Source: Pseudoxanthomonas mexicana
GTDB lineage: Bacteria > Pseudomonadota > Gammaproteobacteria > Xanthomonadales > Xanthomonadaceae
Length of the DNA stretch: 64,000 bases
NCBI RefSeq assembly: GCF_010093385.1
Contig: NZ_PDWV01000001.1
Span: 62,001-126,000 of the forward strand
Reading direction: 5' to 3'
Of this stretch, positions 37,806 to 46,446 are shown one piece after another (position 1 is the stretch's first letter; every line of letters starts with the position of its first letter). The notes under the pieces were generated by a model that saw only the letters and a program-made list of their open reading frames with translations, ran no database searches and had not been told where the DNA came from. The translations under genes and the position numbers were made by a program.

Positions 37806-40586
37806 TCAGAACTTGTAACGCAGGCCCAGCAGGTACTGACGGCCGGTCTCGCTGTAGTCGAGTGGGAGCTGGCCGTTGGCGTTCTGTACCCACGACTCCT
37901 GCGGCTCGTCCGTCAGGTTTATGCCTTCCAGGCTGAGTTCCAGCTTGTCGTTGATCTTGTATCGGACCGACGCGTCGACCGTGGTGGTGCCGGTTTGGCC
38001 ATGCACGTCGAAGCCGGACTCCGTGGCAGGCACCTGCAACAGGAAATCGTCGCGATTCGTCGCTGAAACGCGACCGGAGAACCGTTCGCCCTCATAGTAG
38101 AGCGTGGCATTCCAAGAGTGCTTGGACAGACCGGTCAGATCGGTCTTGAACGAGTTTGCGCCGGTCGAGGTCAGGTACTGGATCTGCGAATCGACGTACG
38201 TGTAGTTCAACTGCACGCCCAGATTGGCGAACTTGCCCGGCAGAAAGGTGAACGGCTGCGTGTAGTTCGCTTCGAAGCCGGTCAGCTCGCCACCCGGGGT
38301 GTTGAGCGGCACGCTGAACACGAAGTCGTCGTTCACGCCGGCGCCCGTGCCGTCCAGCAGGCTGGCAGGCAAACCGCTTGCGGAATACGGCTGTACCACG
38401 CGGGTGGTCTGGATGAAGCTTTCGATGTCCTTGTAGAACAAGCCCAGGCCCAGCATCGCGCCTTCGTCGAAGTACCACTCGAAACCCAGATCGGCCGTCT
38501 TGGCGCGGATCGGATCCAGGTTCGGATTGCCGCCGCTGACCGTACGCGCGCCACCGCTGACGTTGACCGTGACGCCGGGGGTGAGGCTGCCCAGTCCGGG
38601 ACGGGTCATGACCTTGGCCGCGCCGAGGCGGATCAGGAAATCCGGGGTGATCTCCGCCACCAGGTTCATCGAGGGCAGGGTGTCGCTGTACTCGCGCGAG
38701 ACCGTCGTGGCGACCGGCGTGCCGCTGGCGGTCGCGATTCCCGTCGAGGACTGCTTGGTTCGGACGTAACGTACGCCGACGTTGCCGGACACCGGAATCG
38801 CACCCAGATCGGCCGAGAACTCGCCCATCAGGTAGACACCACGATCCTCCTCCTCGACGCTGCGCGTATTCACCGCACGCTCGTTGAGGGCGAAGGGACC
38901 GCTGTTGCTGTAGATGTCATAGAAGTCGGCAATGCCCTGGTAGTCGGGGATCACCCACGTACCGGGAGAGCCGTCCACGCCGCTCAGGCTGGCCTGTTCG
39001 GTCAGGTCCGTCGGCACGATGCGGGTGCCGTCGGTGAACATCGGCACACCGGTCAGCCCTTCGGTCGAGCGGCGCAGTTCACGGGTGGAGAAGCTGTAGT
39101 CCTTCGCCTGCAGGCCGCCCTTCAGGCGGAAGCCCGGGCTGATGTTCCAGTTGAAGTCCAGTTGGGCGACATCGAAATCGTTCTCGACGTACTGCGGGCG
39201 GATGCGGATTTCGGCCAGCGTCCAGCCGTTGGGATCGGTGGGGTCGATGCCGTAGTCGATCACCGGGCTGTAGGGATTGCCGCGGTAGTCGTAGCTGTAG
39301 TTGTCGACGTTCAGCTTGTCCATGATGATCGTCGTCTGGATCGGATTCTCATGCTCCGATTTCGACGTGCCGAGCTTGCCCGAGATCTTGAAGTTGTCGG
39401 TGAACTCGTGCTCGCCCTCGAGCCCCAACTGCGTGAAGACCGTGTTCCACTCGTCATGACGGCTCTCCGAGCGGATGTCCACGTCGTCGAATAGGCCATA
39501 GACCAGCGCGCCGTTCTCGACCACGCCGTCACGCACGATCGTCTGCGGCTTGCCGTTCTGCGATGCGCCGCGGCTGAACGAGATCGCCTCGATGTACTGC
39601 TCGTCGCGGACGGCATCGATCTTCGAATACAGAGCATCGAAGGCGAACTGGGTGCGATCCGTCGGCTTGAATTGGAGCGACGCCGTCACGCCCGTGCGCT
39701 TCTGGTCGTGTTCCATCAGTGTGTAGCGCGGGAAGCGCGGGTGGAAGGTGTCGGCAGACAGGGCGGGCGCGTAGGGAGAAGCTGGATTGAAGCCGTTGTT
39801 GCTGGTGCCACGGGCCCAGCGTCCGCTGCCGCTGCCTTCTTCCAGTGCACGGCGCTCGGAGTACGCGACGGAGAGCAGCGCGCCGAACTTGCCGTCGGCC
39901 CATGTGTTGGCGATCAGTCCGGCCACGCGCGGGTCGGTCGTATCGCCCATGTCGGCATAGCTGGCCTGGCCGCTGGCCACCAGCGTGAAGCCGTCGTAGT
40001 CAAACGGGCGCGCGGTGCGCAGGTCGACCGTGGCGCCGAGCGATCCTTCCTCGACATCCGCCTGTGCCGTCTTGCGCACGATCAGCTGCGAGAAGAGATC
40101 CGAGGCGAACACATTGAAGTCGAAGCCGCGGCCACGGTTGGAGCCACCGTTCTGGTCGGTCGATCCGACCGTGGTCAGCGCCTCCATGCCGTTGATGCGC
40201 ACGCGGGTGAAGTCCGGTCCCAAACCGCGCACCGAGATGTTGCGGCCTTCGCCCGCATCGCGGGTGATGACCACGCCCGGGATGCGCTGCAGCGACTCGG
40301 CGAGGTTGAGGTCGGGGAACTTGCCGATGTCCTCGGCAACGATCGCGTCGACCACGCCGGCCTCGCCGCGCTTGATGTCCAGCGCCCGCTCCACGCTGGC
40401 CCGGTAGCCGGTGACGCTGACGGTATCGAGCGTGTCGACCGTTCCTTCCGCCGGGGTGGTCTGACCGGACTCCGTGGTCTGCGCCGCTTCCTGGGCATGC
40501 ACCGCTGCACCCATTTGCAGCGCCAGGCCGATGGAGACGGCAAGTATGGTAACCGGTGTCTTCCGGCGATGATGGCGTACTGGCAT
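37806..40586 (-). CDS. TonB-dependent receptor (Caulobacter-type), pectin locus
   Basis: Outer-membrane importer of 926 residues, starting at an ATG with AGGAGGGGAGGAA upstream. A signal peptide (ILAVSIGLALQMGAAVHA) is followed by a TonB-box-like DTVSVTGYR, the plug (KFPDLNLAESLQRIPGVVIT, ISVRGLGPDFTRVRING) and a large barrel ending in LGLRYKF with a terminal Phe. This receptor class commonly takes up oligosaccharides; pectin fragments are likely by context. A candidate operator lies within its first codons. Confidence 0.93.
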   Translation of the reverse strand: MPVRHHRRKTPVTILAVSIGLALQMGAAVHAQEAAQTTESGQTTPAEGTVDTLDTVSVTGYRASVERALDIKRGEAGVVDAIVAEDIGKFPDLNLAESLQRIPGVVITRDAGEGRNISVRGLGPDFTRVRINGMEALTTVGSTDQNGGSNRGRGFDFNVFASDLFSQLIVRKTAQADVEEGSLGATVDLRTARPFDYDGFTLVASGQASYADMGDTTDPRVAGLIANTWADGKFGALLSVAYSERRALEEGSGSGRWARGTSNNGFNPASPYAPALSADTFHPRFPRYTLMEHDQKRTGVTASLQFKPTDRTQFAFDALYSKIDAVRDEQYIEAISFSRGASQNGKPQTIVRDGVVENGALVYGLFDDVDIRSESRHDEWNTVFTQLGLEGEHEFTDNFKISGKLGTSKSEHENPIQTTIIMDKLNVDNYSYDYRGNPYSPVIDYGIDPTDPNGWTLAEIRIRPQYVENDFDVAQLDFNWNISPGFRLKGGLQAKDYSFSTRELRRSTEGLTGVPMFTDGTRIVPTDLTEQASLSGVDGSPGTWVIPDYQGIADFYDIYSNSGPFALNERAVNTRSVEEEDRGVYLMGEFSADLGAIPVSGNVGVRYVRTKQSSTGIATASGTPVATTVSREYSDTLPSMNLVAEITPDFLIRLGAAKVMTRPGLGSLTPGVTVNVSGGARTVSGGNPNLDPIRAKTADLGFEWYFDEGAMLGLGLFYKDIESFIQTTRVVQPYSASGLPASLLDGTGAGVNDDFVFSVPLNTPGGELTGFEANYTQPFTFLPGKFANLGVQLNYTYVDSQIQYLTSTGANSFKTDLTGLSKHSWNATLYYEGERFSGRVSATNRDDFLLQVPATESGFDVHGQTGTTTVDASVRYKINDKLELSLEGINLTDEPQESWVQNANGQLPLDYSETGRQYLLGLRYKF
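40547..40560. promoter_or_regulatory. Operator-like motif inside the TonB receptor signal-peptide region
   Basis: TGGTAACCGGTGTC, identical to the core of the kduI site, 26 to 40 bases inside the receptor reading frame. If bound it would act as a roadblock or as half of a looped pair with 40684-40698. It may instead be a chance match constrained by codons. Confidence 0.4.
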
Positions 40587-40683
40587 GTTCCTCCCCTCCT
40601 CAAGGGACCATGGCCGCATGGAGCGACAATTTGTTGGTAAAAAAGAGTGTTTTCCGTGCTGTGACCCTGTCCAGCTGATAAAA

Positions 40684-40698
40684 TGACACCGCTGGTCA
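40684..40698. promoter_or_regulatory. Candidate operator in the receptor/kdgK divergent region
   Basis: TGACACCGCTGGTCA shares the TGACACCG half-site with the other candidates and lies in the 232-base region between the divergent TonB receptor and kdgK. It is a weaker match than the others. Confidence 0.45.
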
Positions 40699-40818
40699 AA
40701 ACCAACGCTAACAGAGTGTGCGCTGCAACAACAACTGTCAGATGAGCCGGTTTATCTTGTCCCATGGACAAGGCCTGGCGGGTGGCGCGCGGCATCCACG
40801 CACGGGAGGAGAAGGGGA

Positions 40819-41835
40819 ATGGGAACCATCGTCTGTTTCGGTGAGCTGCTGCTGCGGCTGGGTGCGCCCGGCCGCCAGATGCTGTTGCAGTCGCCGGTGC
40901 TGGATGTGCACGTCGGGGGCGCGGAAGCGAACGTGGCCGTGTCGCTGGCGCGCTTCGGCCATGACGCGCGCATGGTCGGCGTGGTCGCCGACAACGCGCT
41001 GGGCGAAGCCGCGCTCGGCGAACTGCGCCGGCATCGTGTCGACACGCGCGCGGTGCAGCAGGCCACGGGACGCATGGGGCTGTACTTCCTCACGCCCGGC
41101 GCGATCCAGCGGCCGAGCGAGGTGCTCTACGACCGCGCGGACTCGGCTTTCGCGCGCATCGGCGGCGGCACCCACGACTGGCCTGCGCTGCTGGCGGGCG
41201 CGGATTGGCTGCATGTCTCCGGCGTGACGCCCGCGCTGGGCCAGCGGGCGGCGGAGGGTGTGCTGGCGGCGGTCAGGGCGGCACGCGCTGCTGGAGCGAA
41301 GGTCTCGTTCGACGGCAACTTCCGGCCGAAGCTGTGGGAAGCATGGGGGGGCGATGCGCCCACGATCCTGCGCGCGCTGATGGCCGAAGCCGACCTGCTG
41401 TTCGCCAGCCATCGCGACCTGCAGGTGGTGCTGGGCCTGGAGTTCCCGCAGGCGACGCCGCAGGAGCGCTTCGCTGCCGGCGCGGCCGAGGCTTTCCGGG
41501 CGTTTCCGCATCTGCGCCAGATGGCGGCCACCGTGCGCGTGCAGCGCAGCGTGGACCACCATGTCATCTCCGGCATCACAGCCTTGCGCGATGGCGCGCT
41601 GCATACCACGGCCGCGCGCGACGTCTCGCCGATCGTCGACCGCATCGGCACCGGCGATGCCTTCGCGGCGGGTGTGCTGCACGGCGGCCTGACGGGCCTG
41701 TCGGCGCAGGAGGCCCTGAACTTCGGCGTGGCGGCGGCCTGCCTCAAGCACTCGCTGCCGGGCGACTTCAACCTGGTGGGTGCGAACGACGTGCGTGCGC
41801 TGCTGGGCGAGAACGCCCTGGACGTGAAGCGCTGA
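40819..41835 (+). CDS. kdgK: 2-keto-3-deoxygluconate kinase (PfkB family)
   Basis: Phosphorylates 2-keto-3-deoxygluconate to KDPG in the cytoplasm. The 338-residue PfkB kinase opens with VCFGELLLRLGAPG, has HVGGAEANVAVSLARFG for substrate and DRIGTGDAFAAGVLHGG for ATP and the catalytic aspartate. The GAGGAGAAGGGG ribosome site is strong. The KDPG aldolase that normally follows is not next to it. Assignment to KDG rather than another sugar rests on fold and the kdu context. Confidence 0.88.
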   Translation: MGTIVCFGELLLRLGAPGRQMLLQSPVLDVHVGGAEANVAVSLARFGHDARMVGVVADNALGEAALGELRRHRVDTRAVQQATGRMGLYFLTPGAIQRPSEVLYDRADSAFARIGGGTHDWPALLAGADWLHVSGVTPALGQRAAEGVLAAVRAARAAGAKVSFDGNFRPKLWEAWGGDAPTILRALMAEADLLFASHRDLQVVLGLEFPQATPQERFAAGAAEAFRAFPHLRQMAATVRVQRSVDHHVISGITALRDGALHTTAARDVSPIVDRIGTGDAFAAGVLHGGLTGLSAQEALNFGVAAACLKHSLPGDFNLVGANDVRALLGENALDVKR

Positions 41836-41967
41836 TCGGTCCGGAATGCAGGGAATGCTGCGTTGCGGCATCTTCGGACGCAGGAAAAACTATCGTTTGA
41901 AAATGCCCGCACGGGCTTTGCCCTCCGCACGATTCCCGCAGACTGCGCGGCATGAAGAGTGCCGTCC

Positions 41968-42816
41968 ATGCGTAGCAAGCTGTTCGTCCCCGGTAACCGG
42001 CCCGCGTTGTTCGCCAAGGCACTGGCGAGCGCGGCCGAGATGCTGTCCTTCGACCTGGAAGACGCCGTGGCCGGCGACGACAAGGGCGCGGCACGCGCGC
42101 AGGTCGCCGCCTTCCTGCGCGGCGTACCGCACCGCGCTGCGGACAAGCAGGTCGTGGTGCGGGTGAATGCCTGGCACACCTCCGGCTGGGAAGACGATCT
42201 GCGCGCGATCCTGCCGTTGGACATCGACCTGCTGAACCTGCCCAAGATCGAATCGGTGGAACAGCTTCGCCAGGCGATCGGCGAGATCGAAGCGGTCGAG
42301 CTGCAGCTGGGCCTGCGCCGGGCCGTCGGCCTGCTGATCAACATAGAGACACCGCGCGCCCTGCGTCATGCCGCGCAGATCGCCCGGGCGCATCCGCGCG
42401 TGCGCGGCCTGCAACTGGGCCTGGGCGACCTGTTCGAACCGCACGGCATCCGTCGTGCGGATCTGCGCAATGTGCACGCCGCACAGTACGCGCTACGGAT
42501 GGCGGCCGCTGAAGCCGGCGTGTTCGCCTACGACGCCGCATTTCCCGGGCTGGACGACGAAGCGGGCTTCATGGCCGAGGCCGATTCGGCGCGTGCGCTG
42601 GGCTTCGCCGGCAAGAGCTGCGTGCATCCGCGCCAGGTGGCCTGGGCCAACGCCGCGTTCTCGCCGTCGGAAGAGGAGATCGAAGCCGCCCGTCGCGTCG
42701 TCGGCGCGGCGACGGCGGACGGAAGCGCGTTCGCGGTCGATGGCCGGATGGTGGACGCGCCTTTCCTGGCCCGCGCGCGAGCGGTCCTGGCCACGCTGGA
42801 CCGGGAGCCGCGGTGA
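41968..42816 (+). CDS. CitE-like HpcH/HpaI-family lyase
   Basis: A 282-residue TIM-barrel protein starting MRSKLFVPGNRPALFAKALA, with LSFDLEDAVAGDDK, VVVRVNAW, LLINIETPRAL and GLQLGLGDLFEP, the metal and CoA-ester lyase pattern of citrate-lyase-beta-like proteins. Such enzymes cleave malyl- or citramalyl-CoA or short keto-hydroxy acids; the substrate is unknown here. I take the ATG at 41968 over a GTG three codons earlier. Its stop overlaps the symporter start (TGATG), suggesting a linked role. Confidence 0.85.
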   Translation: MRSKLFVPGNRPALFAKALASAAEMLSFDLEDAVAGDDKGAARAQVAAFLRGVPHRAADKQVVVRVNAWHTSGWEDDLRAILPLDIDLLNLPKIESVEQLRQAIGEIEAVELQLGLRRAVGLLINIETPRALRHAAQIARAHPRVRGLQLGLGDLFEPHGIRRADLRNVHAAQYALRMAAAEAGVFAYDAAFPGLDDEAGFMAEADSARALGFAGKSCVHPRQVAWANAAFSPSEEEIEAARRVVGAATADGSAFAVDGRMVDAPFLARARAVLATLDREPR

Positions 42817-45257
42817 TGCAGGGCAGAACGGTCCGATCCTGGGCGCGAGGACGTGGGCGCCGCGCGTCGCATGCGATCTACCTGTTGATGCTGGTCGTGC
42901 TGGCGATGGCGTACCGTCCGGCGATGGCGGAGAGCCTGACGCGGCTGACCGCGTCCACGTTGCCCGCGCCACCGGAGCCCGTGCGGGGCCTGTACACGCT
43001 TGACGACACCCTCCTGGCATCGGGCGATGCCGGGGCATCATGGTGGGATCGCACAAGCTCGCGCTGGCGTCCGCTGCGGGTGCCGCCCGCGTCCGCGGGC
43101 GAGGGCTCGTGGCGCAACGCCGCACCGGGACACCTCTATCGACTGCAGCGCACGCGCGACGGTACGGACATGGCCGGCCTGGAGCGCGCATCGCGGACCG
43201 GCGATACGCTGGTCTGGCGCGCGCTGCCTCCTTTCCCGCGGCACCTGCGGCACGTGCAGGTCGCCGAAGGCGGAGACACGCTCTATGTGTCCGGCCAGGA
43301 TGGTGCCGGGCATGTGCTGTTCCTGCGTCGTGCGGTGACCACGGACTCGGCGCCCTGGGAGGTATTGCCGCCTTGGCCCGGCACGGGCGTGCCCGCTTCG
43401 CTGGTCGCGCAGCGTGGCGAACTGATGACCACCGTGTCCGGCGCGGTGGCTGATGTCCTGTGGCGGTGGTCGCGCGACGGCGGCTGGCGGATGTTGCCGC
43501 CGGTGCCGGGCAAGTTGGTCGCCGACGGCCCCGCGCGCGCGGTGGGTCAGGCGCACGTGCTGTATGCGTTGCTGTCCCGCGACGATCCGGCGGCGGCCCG
43601 CCTCGCCACCTTCCACACCATCACCGGCGCGTGGGCCGAGCTGGATCCGCCCGATGGGGGACTGCCCGCTTCGATGACGGCGTGGGGCGATGGCGTGGCC
43701 GGCGTGGACGCCCGCACCGGCGCCCTGCGCACGGTGGCGCTGGTCGGCAGCACCTATCTGCTCAAGTGGCTGGACTGGCTGGTCATCGTGGTCTACCTGG
43801 CGGCCATGGTCGGCATCGGCCTGTACTTCTACCTGCAGGAGAAGCGGGCCTCCACGGCGGACTTCTTCGTCGGCGGACGCAGCATCCCGTTCTGGGCCGC
43901 AGGCGTCAGCCTGTACGCCACCAACACCAGTTCCATCAGTTTCATCGCCATTCCGGCCAAGGCGTTCGAGACCAACTGGCAGTACCTCACCAACAACCTG
44001 ATCGCGGTGCTCGGCCTGATGTTCGTCGCGGTGTGGATCGTGCCGCTGCTGCGCCGGCTGGACCTGATGTCGGTGTTCTCCTACCTGGAGAAACGCTTCC
44101 ATCCGGCCATCCGCATGCTGGCCAGCGCGCTGTGCATCGCCATGCAGATCGGTAGCCGGATGAGTGTGATCCTGTTCCTGCCGGCGCTGGCCATCGCCAC
44201 CATCACCGGCATCGACGTGGTGTGGAGCATCCTCATCATGGGAGTGTTCACCATCCTCTACACCACGCTGGGCGGCATGAAGGCGGTGATCTGGACCGAC
44301 TTCGTGCAGGTCTTCGTGATGTTCGGCGGCGCGATCTTCGCCATCGGCTTCATCATCTACCACCTCAACGGCGGCGTACCGGAGTTCGTCCAGGTGGCGA
44401 TGGCCGAGGACAAGACCCGGCTTTTCGATTTCAGCTTCGACCTGACCAAGGCGACCGTCTGGGGGTTCATCTTCCTGGTGCTGTTCGACGTGGTGCTGAC
44501 GTTCCCGAAGGACCAGGTGCTGATGCAGCGGGTGCTGTCCACCAAGTCCGACAAGGAGGCCGGCCGTTCCATCTGGACCTTCGCGGCCATCATGATTCCC
44601 GGCGGGTTCTTCTTCTACGCCATCGGCACCGCGCTGTACGTGTACTACCAGTCGCACCCGGAGCGGATGAATCCGCTGCTGCCGATCGACGCCACGTTCC
44701 CGCTGTTCATCGCGGCGGAACTGCCGATGGGCGTCACCGGCCTGATCATCGCCGGCATCTTCGCCGCCGCCATGTCCACGCTGTCCAGCATCATCAACAG
44801 CGTGTCGACGCTGGCTTCGGTCGACTTCTACGAGAAGCTGGCCCGCAACCCGACGCCGAAGAAGAGCGTGCTGTTCGCGGAAATCATGGGCGTGTTGGTC
44901 GGTCTGGCGGGCATCGGCATCGCGCTGCTGCTGTCGCGCTACGACATCCATTCCCTGTTCGACGTGTCGATCGAGCTGGCGGGCCTGCTGGGCGGCGGCT
45001 TCGCCGGCGCGTACACGCTCGGCATGTTCACCCGCCGTGCGAACGCGCAGGGTGTGGCCATCGGCATCGGCGGCAGCATCACGCTGACCCTGCTGGTCTG
45101 GTCGATGGACCTGGTGCACCCGTACTTCTACCTGGGCATCTCCATCCTGCTGTGCATCGTCATCGGCTACGCCGCCAGCTGGCTGTTTCCGCCGCCCGCG
45201 CAATCGCTGCAGGGCCTGACCATCCATCGCCAGGATGCGGTGGCCGCCTTGGAGTGA
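42816..45257 (+). CDS. Kelch-like domain fused to a sodium:solute symporter
   Basis: An 813-residue fusion. A signal peptide or anchor (IYLLMLVVLAMAYRPAMA) precedes about 270 residues of kelch-type beta-propeller blades (repeated W-R-LPP patterns such as VWRALPPFPRHL and PWEVLPPWPGTG). From about residue 310 an SSS carrier of some 13 helices begins (LKWLDWLVIVVYLAAMVGI, with FFVGGRSIPFWAAGVSLYAT and GLIIAGIFAAAMSTLSSI). The periplasmic propeller resembles mutarotase-like domains found beside sialic-acid carriers; here a uronate or keto-acid is more likely. The ATG shares one base with the preceding stop. Confidence 0.88.
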   Translation: MQGRTVRSWARGRGRRASHAIYLLMLVVLAMAYRPAMAESLTRLTASTLPAPPEPVRGLYTLDDTLLASGDAGASWWDRTSSRWRPLRVPPASAGEGSWRNAAPGHLYRLQRTRDGTDMAGLERASRTGDTLVWRALPPFPRHLRHVQVAEGGDTLYVSGQDGAGHVLFLRRAVTTDSAPWEVLPPWPGTGVPASLVAQRGELMTTVSGAVADVLWRWSRDGGWRMLPPVPGKLVADGPARAVGQAHVLYALLSRDDPAAARLATFHTITGAWAELDPPDGGLPASMTAWGDGVAGVDARTGALRTVALVGSTYLLKWLDWLVIVVYLAAMVGIGLYFYLQEKRASTADFFVGGRSIPFWAAGVSLYATNTSSISFIAIPAKAFETNWQYLTNNLIAVLGLMFVAVWIVPLLRRLDLMSVFSYLEKRFHPAIRMLASALCIAMQIGSRMSVILFLPALAIATITGIDVVWSILIMGVFTILYTTLGGMKAVIWTDFVQVFVMFGGAIFAIGFIIYHLNGGVPEFVQVAMAEDKTRLFDFSFDLTKATVWGFIFLVLFDVVLTFPKDQVLMQRVLSTKSDKEAGRSIWTFAAIMIPGGFFFYAIGTALYVYYQSHPERMNPLLPIDATFPLFIAAELPMGVTGLIIAGIFAAAMSTLSSIINSVSTLASVDFYEKLARNPTPKKSVLFAEIMGVLVGLAGIGIALLLSRYDIHSLFDVSIELAGLLGGGFAGAYTLGMFTRRANAQGVAIGIGGSITLTLLVWSMDLVHPYFYLGISILLCIVIGYAASWLFPPPAQSLQGLTIHRQDAVAALE

Positions 45258-45327
45258 GCGCATGGGCCATCGGTCCTGTCGCCGCCACCGGTCGGCTCGT
45301 GTAGCCTGAGGGCGACAGGGGAGACGC

Positions 45328-46203
45328 GTGGATACCCAGTTCCTGAATACCTTCGTGGTGGTGGCCGACCGCGGCTCGATGGCCGCGGCCGCGCGCGTGC
45401 TGAACATCACGCCGGCCGCGGTGGCGCAGCAGATCCGTACGCTGGAGCGCGAACTCGGCGCCCCGCTGATCGCGCGCGCCGGCCGTACCGTCAGCCTGAC
45501 CGAAGAGGGTTCGCGCATCCTGCAGCGCGCCCGCGACCTGCTGCGCGACGTCGCCGACATGCGCAGCGTCGCCAACGACAGCGAAGTCTCCGGCGAACTC
45601 CGCCTGGGCGCCTGCCCCACCGCGCTGGCGGGCATGCTGCCGGACATCCTGGCGCGGATGGTGGATGCCTTCCCGCAGATCAACGTCTACATCCGGCCGG
45701 GCTACTCGGCCGAGCTCTACCGCGCGGTGGAAACGGGCGAACTGGATGCCGCCGTGGTGCTGCAGGCGCCGTACAACCTGCCCAAGACCTGCGACTGGCA
45801 GCTGCTGCGCGAGGAGCCGCTGGTGATGATCGCGCCGGCGCGACTGGCCGGGCGCGACCCGCACGAACTGCTGCGCACCGAACCCCTGATCCGCTACGAC
45901 CGCAACCAGTGGGGCGGGCGCGTGGCGGACGACTACCTGCGCCGCGCCGGCATCGTGCCGCGCGAGCGCTTCGAACTGAACGGACTCAACGCCATCGCGG
46001 TGATGGTGGACCGTGGGCTGGGCGTATCGCTGGTGCCCGACTGGGCCAAGCCCTGGCCGGAAGGCCTGGACCTGGTGCGCATCCCGCTGCCGCTGCCCAG
46101 CGAACCACGCCGGATCGGCATGGTGTGGTCGCGTTCGACCGTGCGCATCCGCCTGGTCACCGTGCTGCTGCAGGAGAGCCGCGCCGCCACCGGCCACGCG
46201 TGA
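45328..46203 (+). CDS. LysR-family transcriptional regulator
   Basis: A 291-residue regulator with the N-terminal winged helix FLNTFVVVADRGSMAAAARV and LNITPAAVAQQIRTLERELG, then a co-inducer-binding domain (GELRLGACPTALAGMLPDIL). GTG start with GGGGAGA upstream. It follows the symporter on the same strand and may control the symporter or the second receptor operon 243 bases downstream. The ligand is unknown. Confidence 0.9.
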   Translation: MDTQFLNTFVVVADRGSMAAAARVLNITPAAVAQQIRTLERELGAPLIARAGRTVSLTEEGSRILQRARDLLRDVADMRSVANDSEVSGELRLGACPTALAGMLPDILARMVDAFPQINVYIRPGYSAELYRAVETGELDAAVVLQAPYNLPKTCDWQLLREEPLVMIAPARLAGRDPHELLRTEPLIRYDRNQWGGRVADDYLRRAGIVPRERFELNGLNAIAVMVDRGLGVSLVPDWAKPWPEGLDLVRIPLPLPSEPRRIGMVWSRSTVRIRLVTVLLQESRAATGHA

Positions 46204-46446
46204 GTCTTCGTCGCGGTCGCGATGTTGCAGTGCACGCTACAAAAACTAGCCTGTGAACATATCCGCGGGCGATTCCTCCGCGACGCGCGCTTGCCTAGGC
46301 TGTGGCCATCGTCGGGTTCGAGCGTCTGGGAGGAACGCTGGGCACGCCGGCCGTCGTCGCGGCCTTCTCGCACACACATCCTTGTCAACGGAGCGGGCGC
46401 CTGGTGCGTGGCCGCACCGTCCACCGAAGCATTCCGAGAATCGATC

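Noticed and set aside
37390-37818. Possible 142-residue gene in the 820-base gap
   Set aside because: It runs into the convergent receptor gene and across its terminator, has no ribosome site and an Arg/Pro-rich random-like composition.
43038-45683. 881-residue minus-strand frame opposite the kelch-SSS gene
   Set aside because: Antisense to a well-supported transporter and enriched in His, Gln, Asp and Arg; no domain or start signal.
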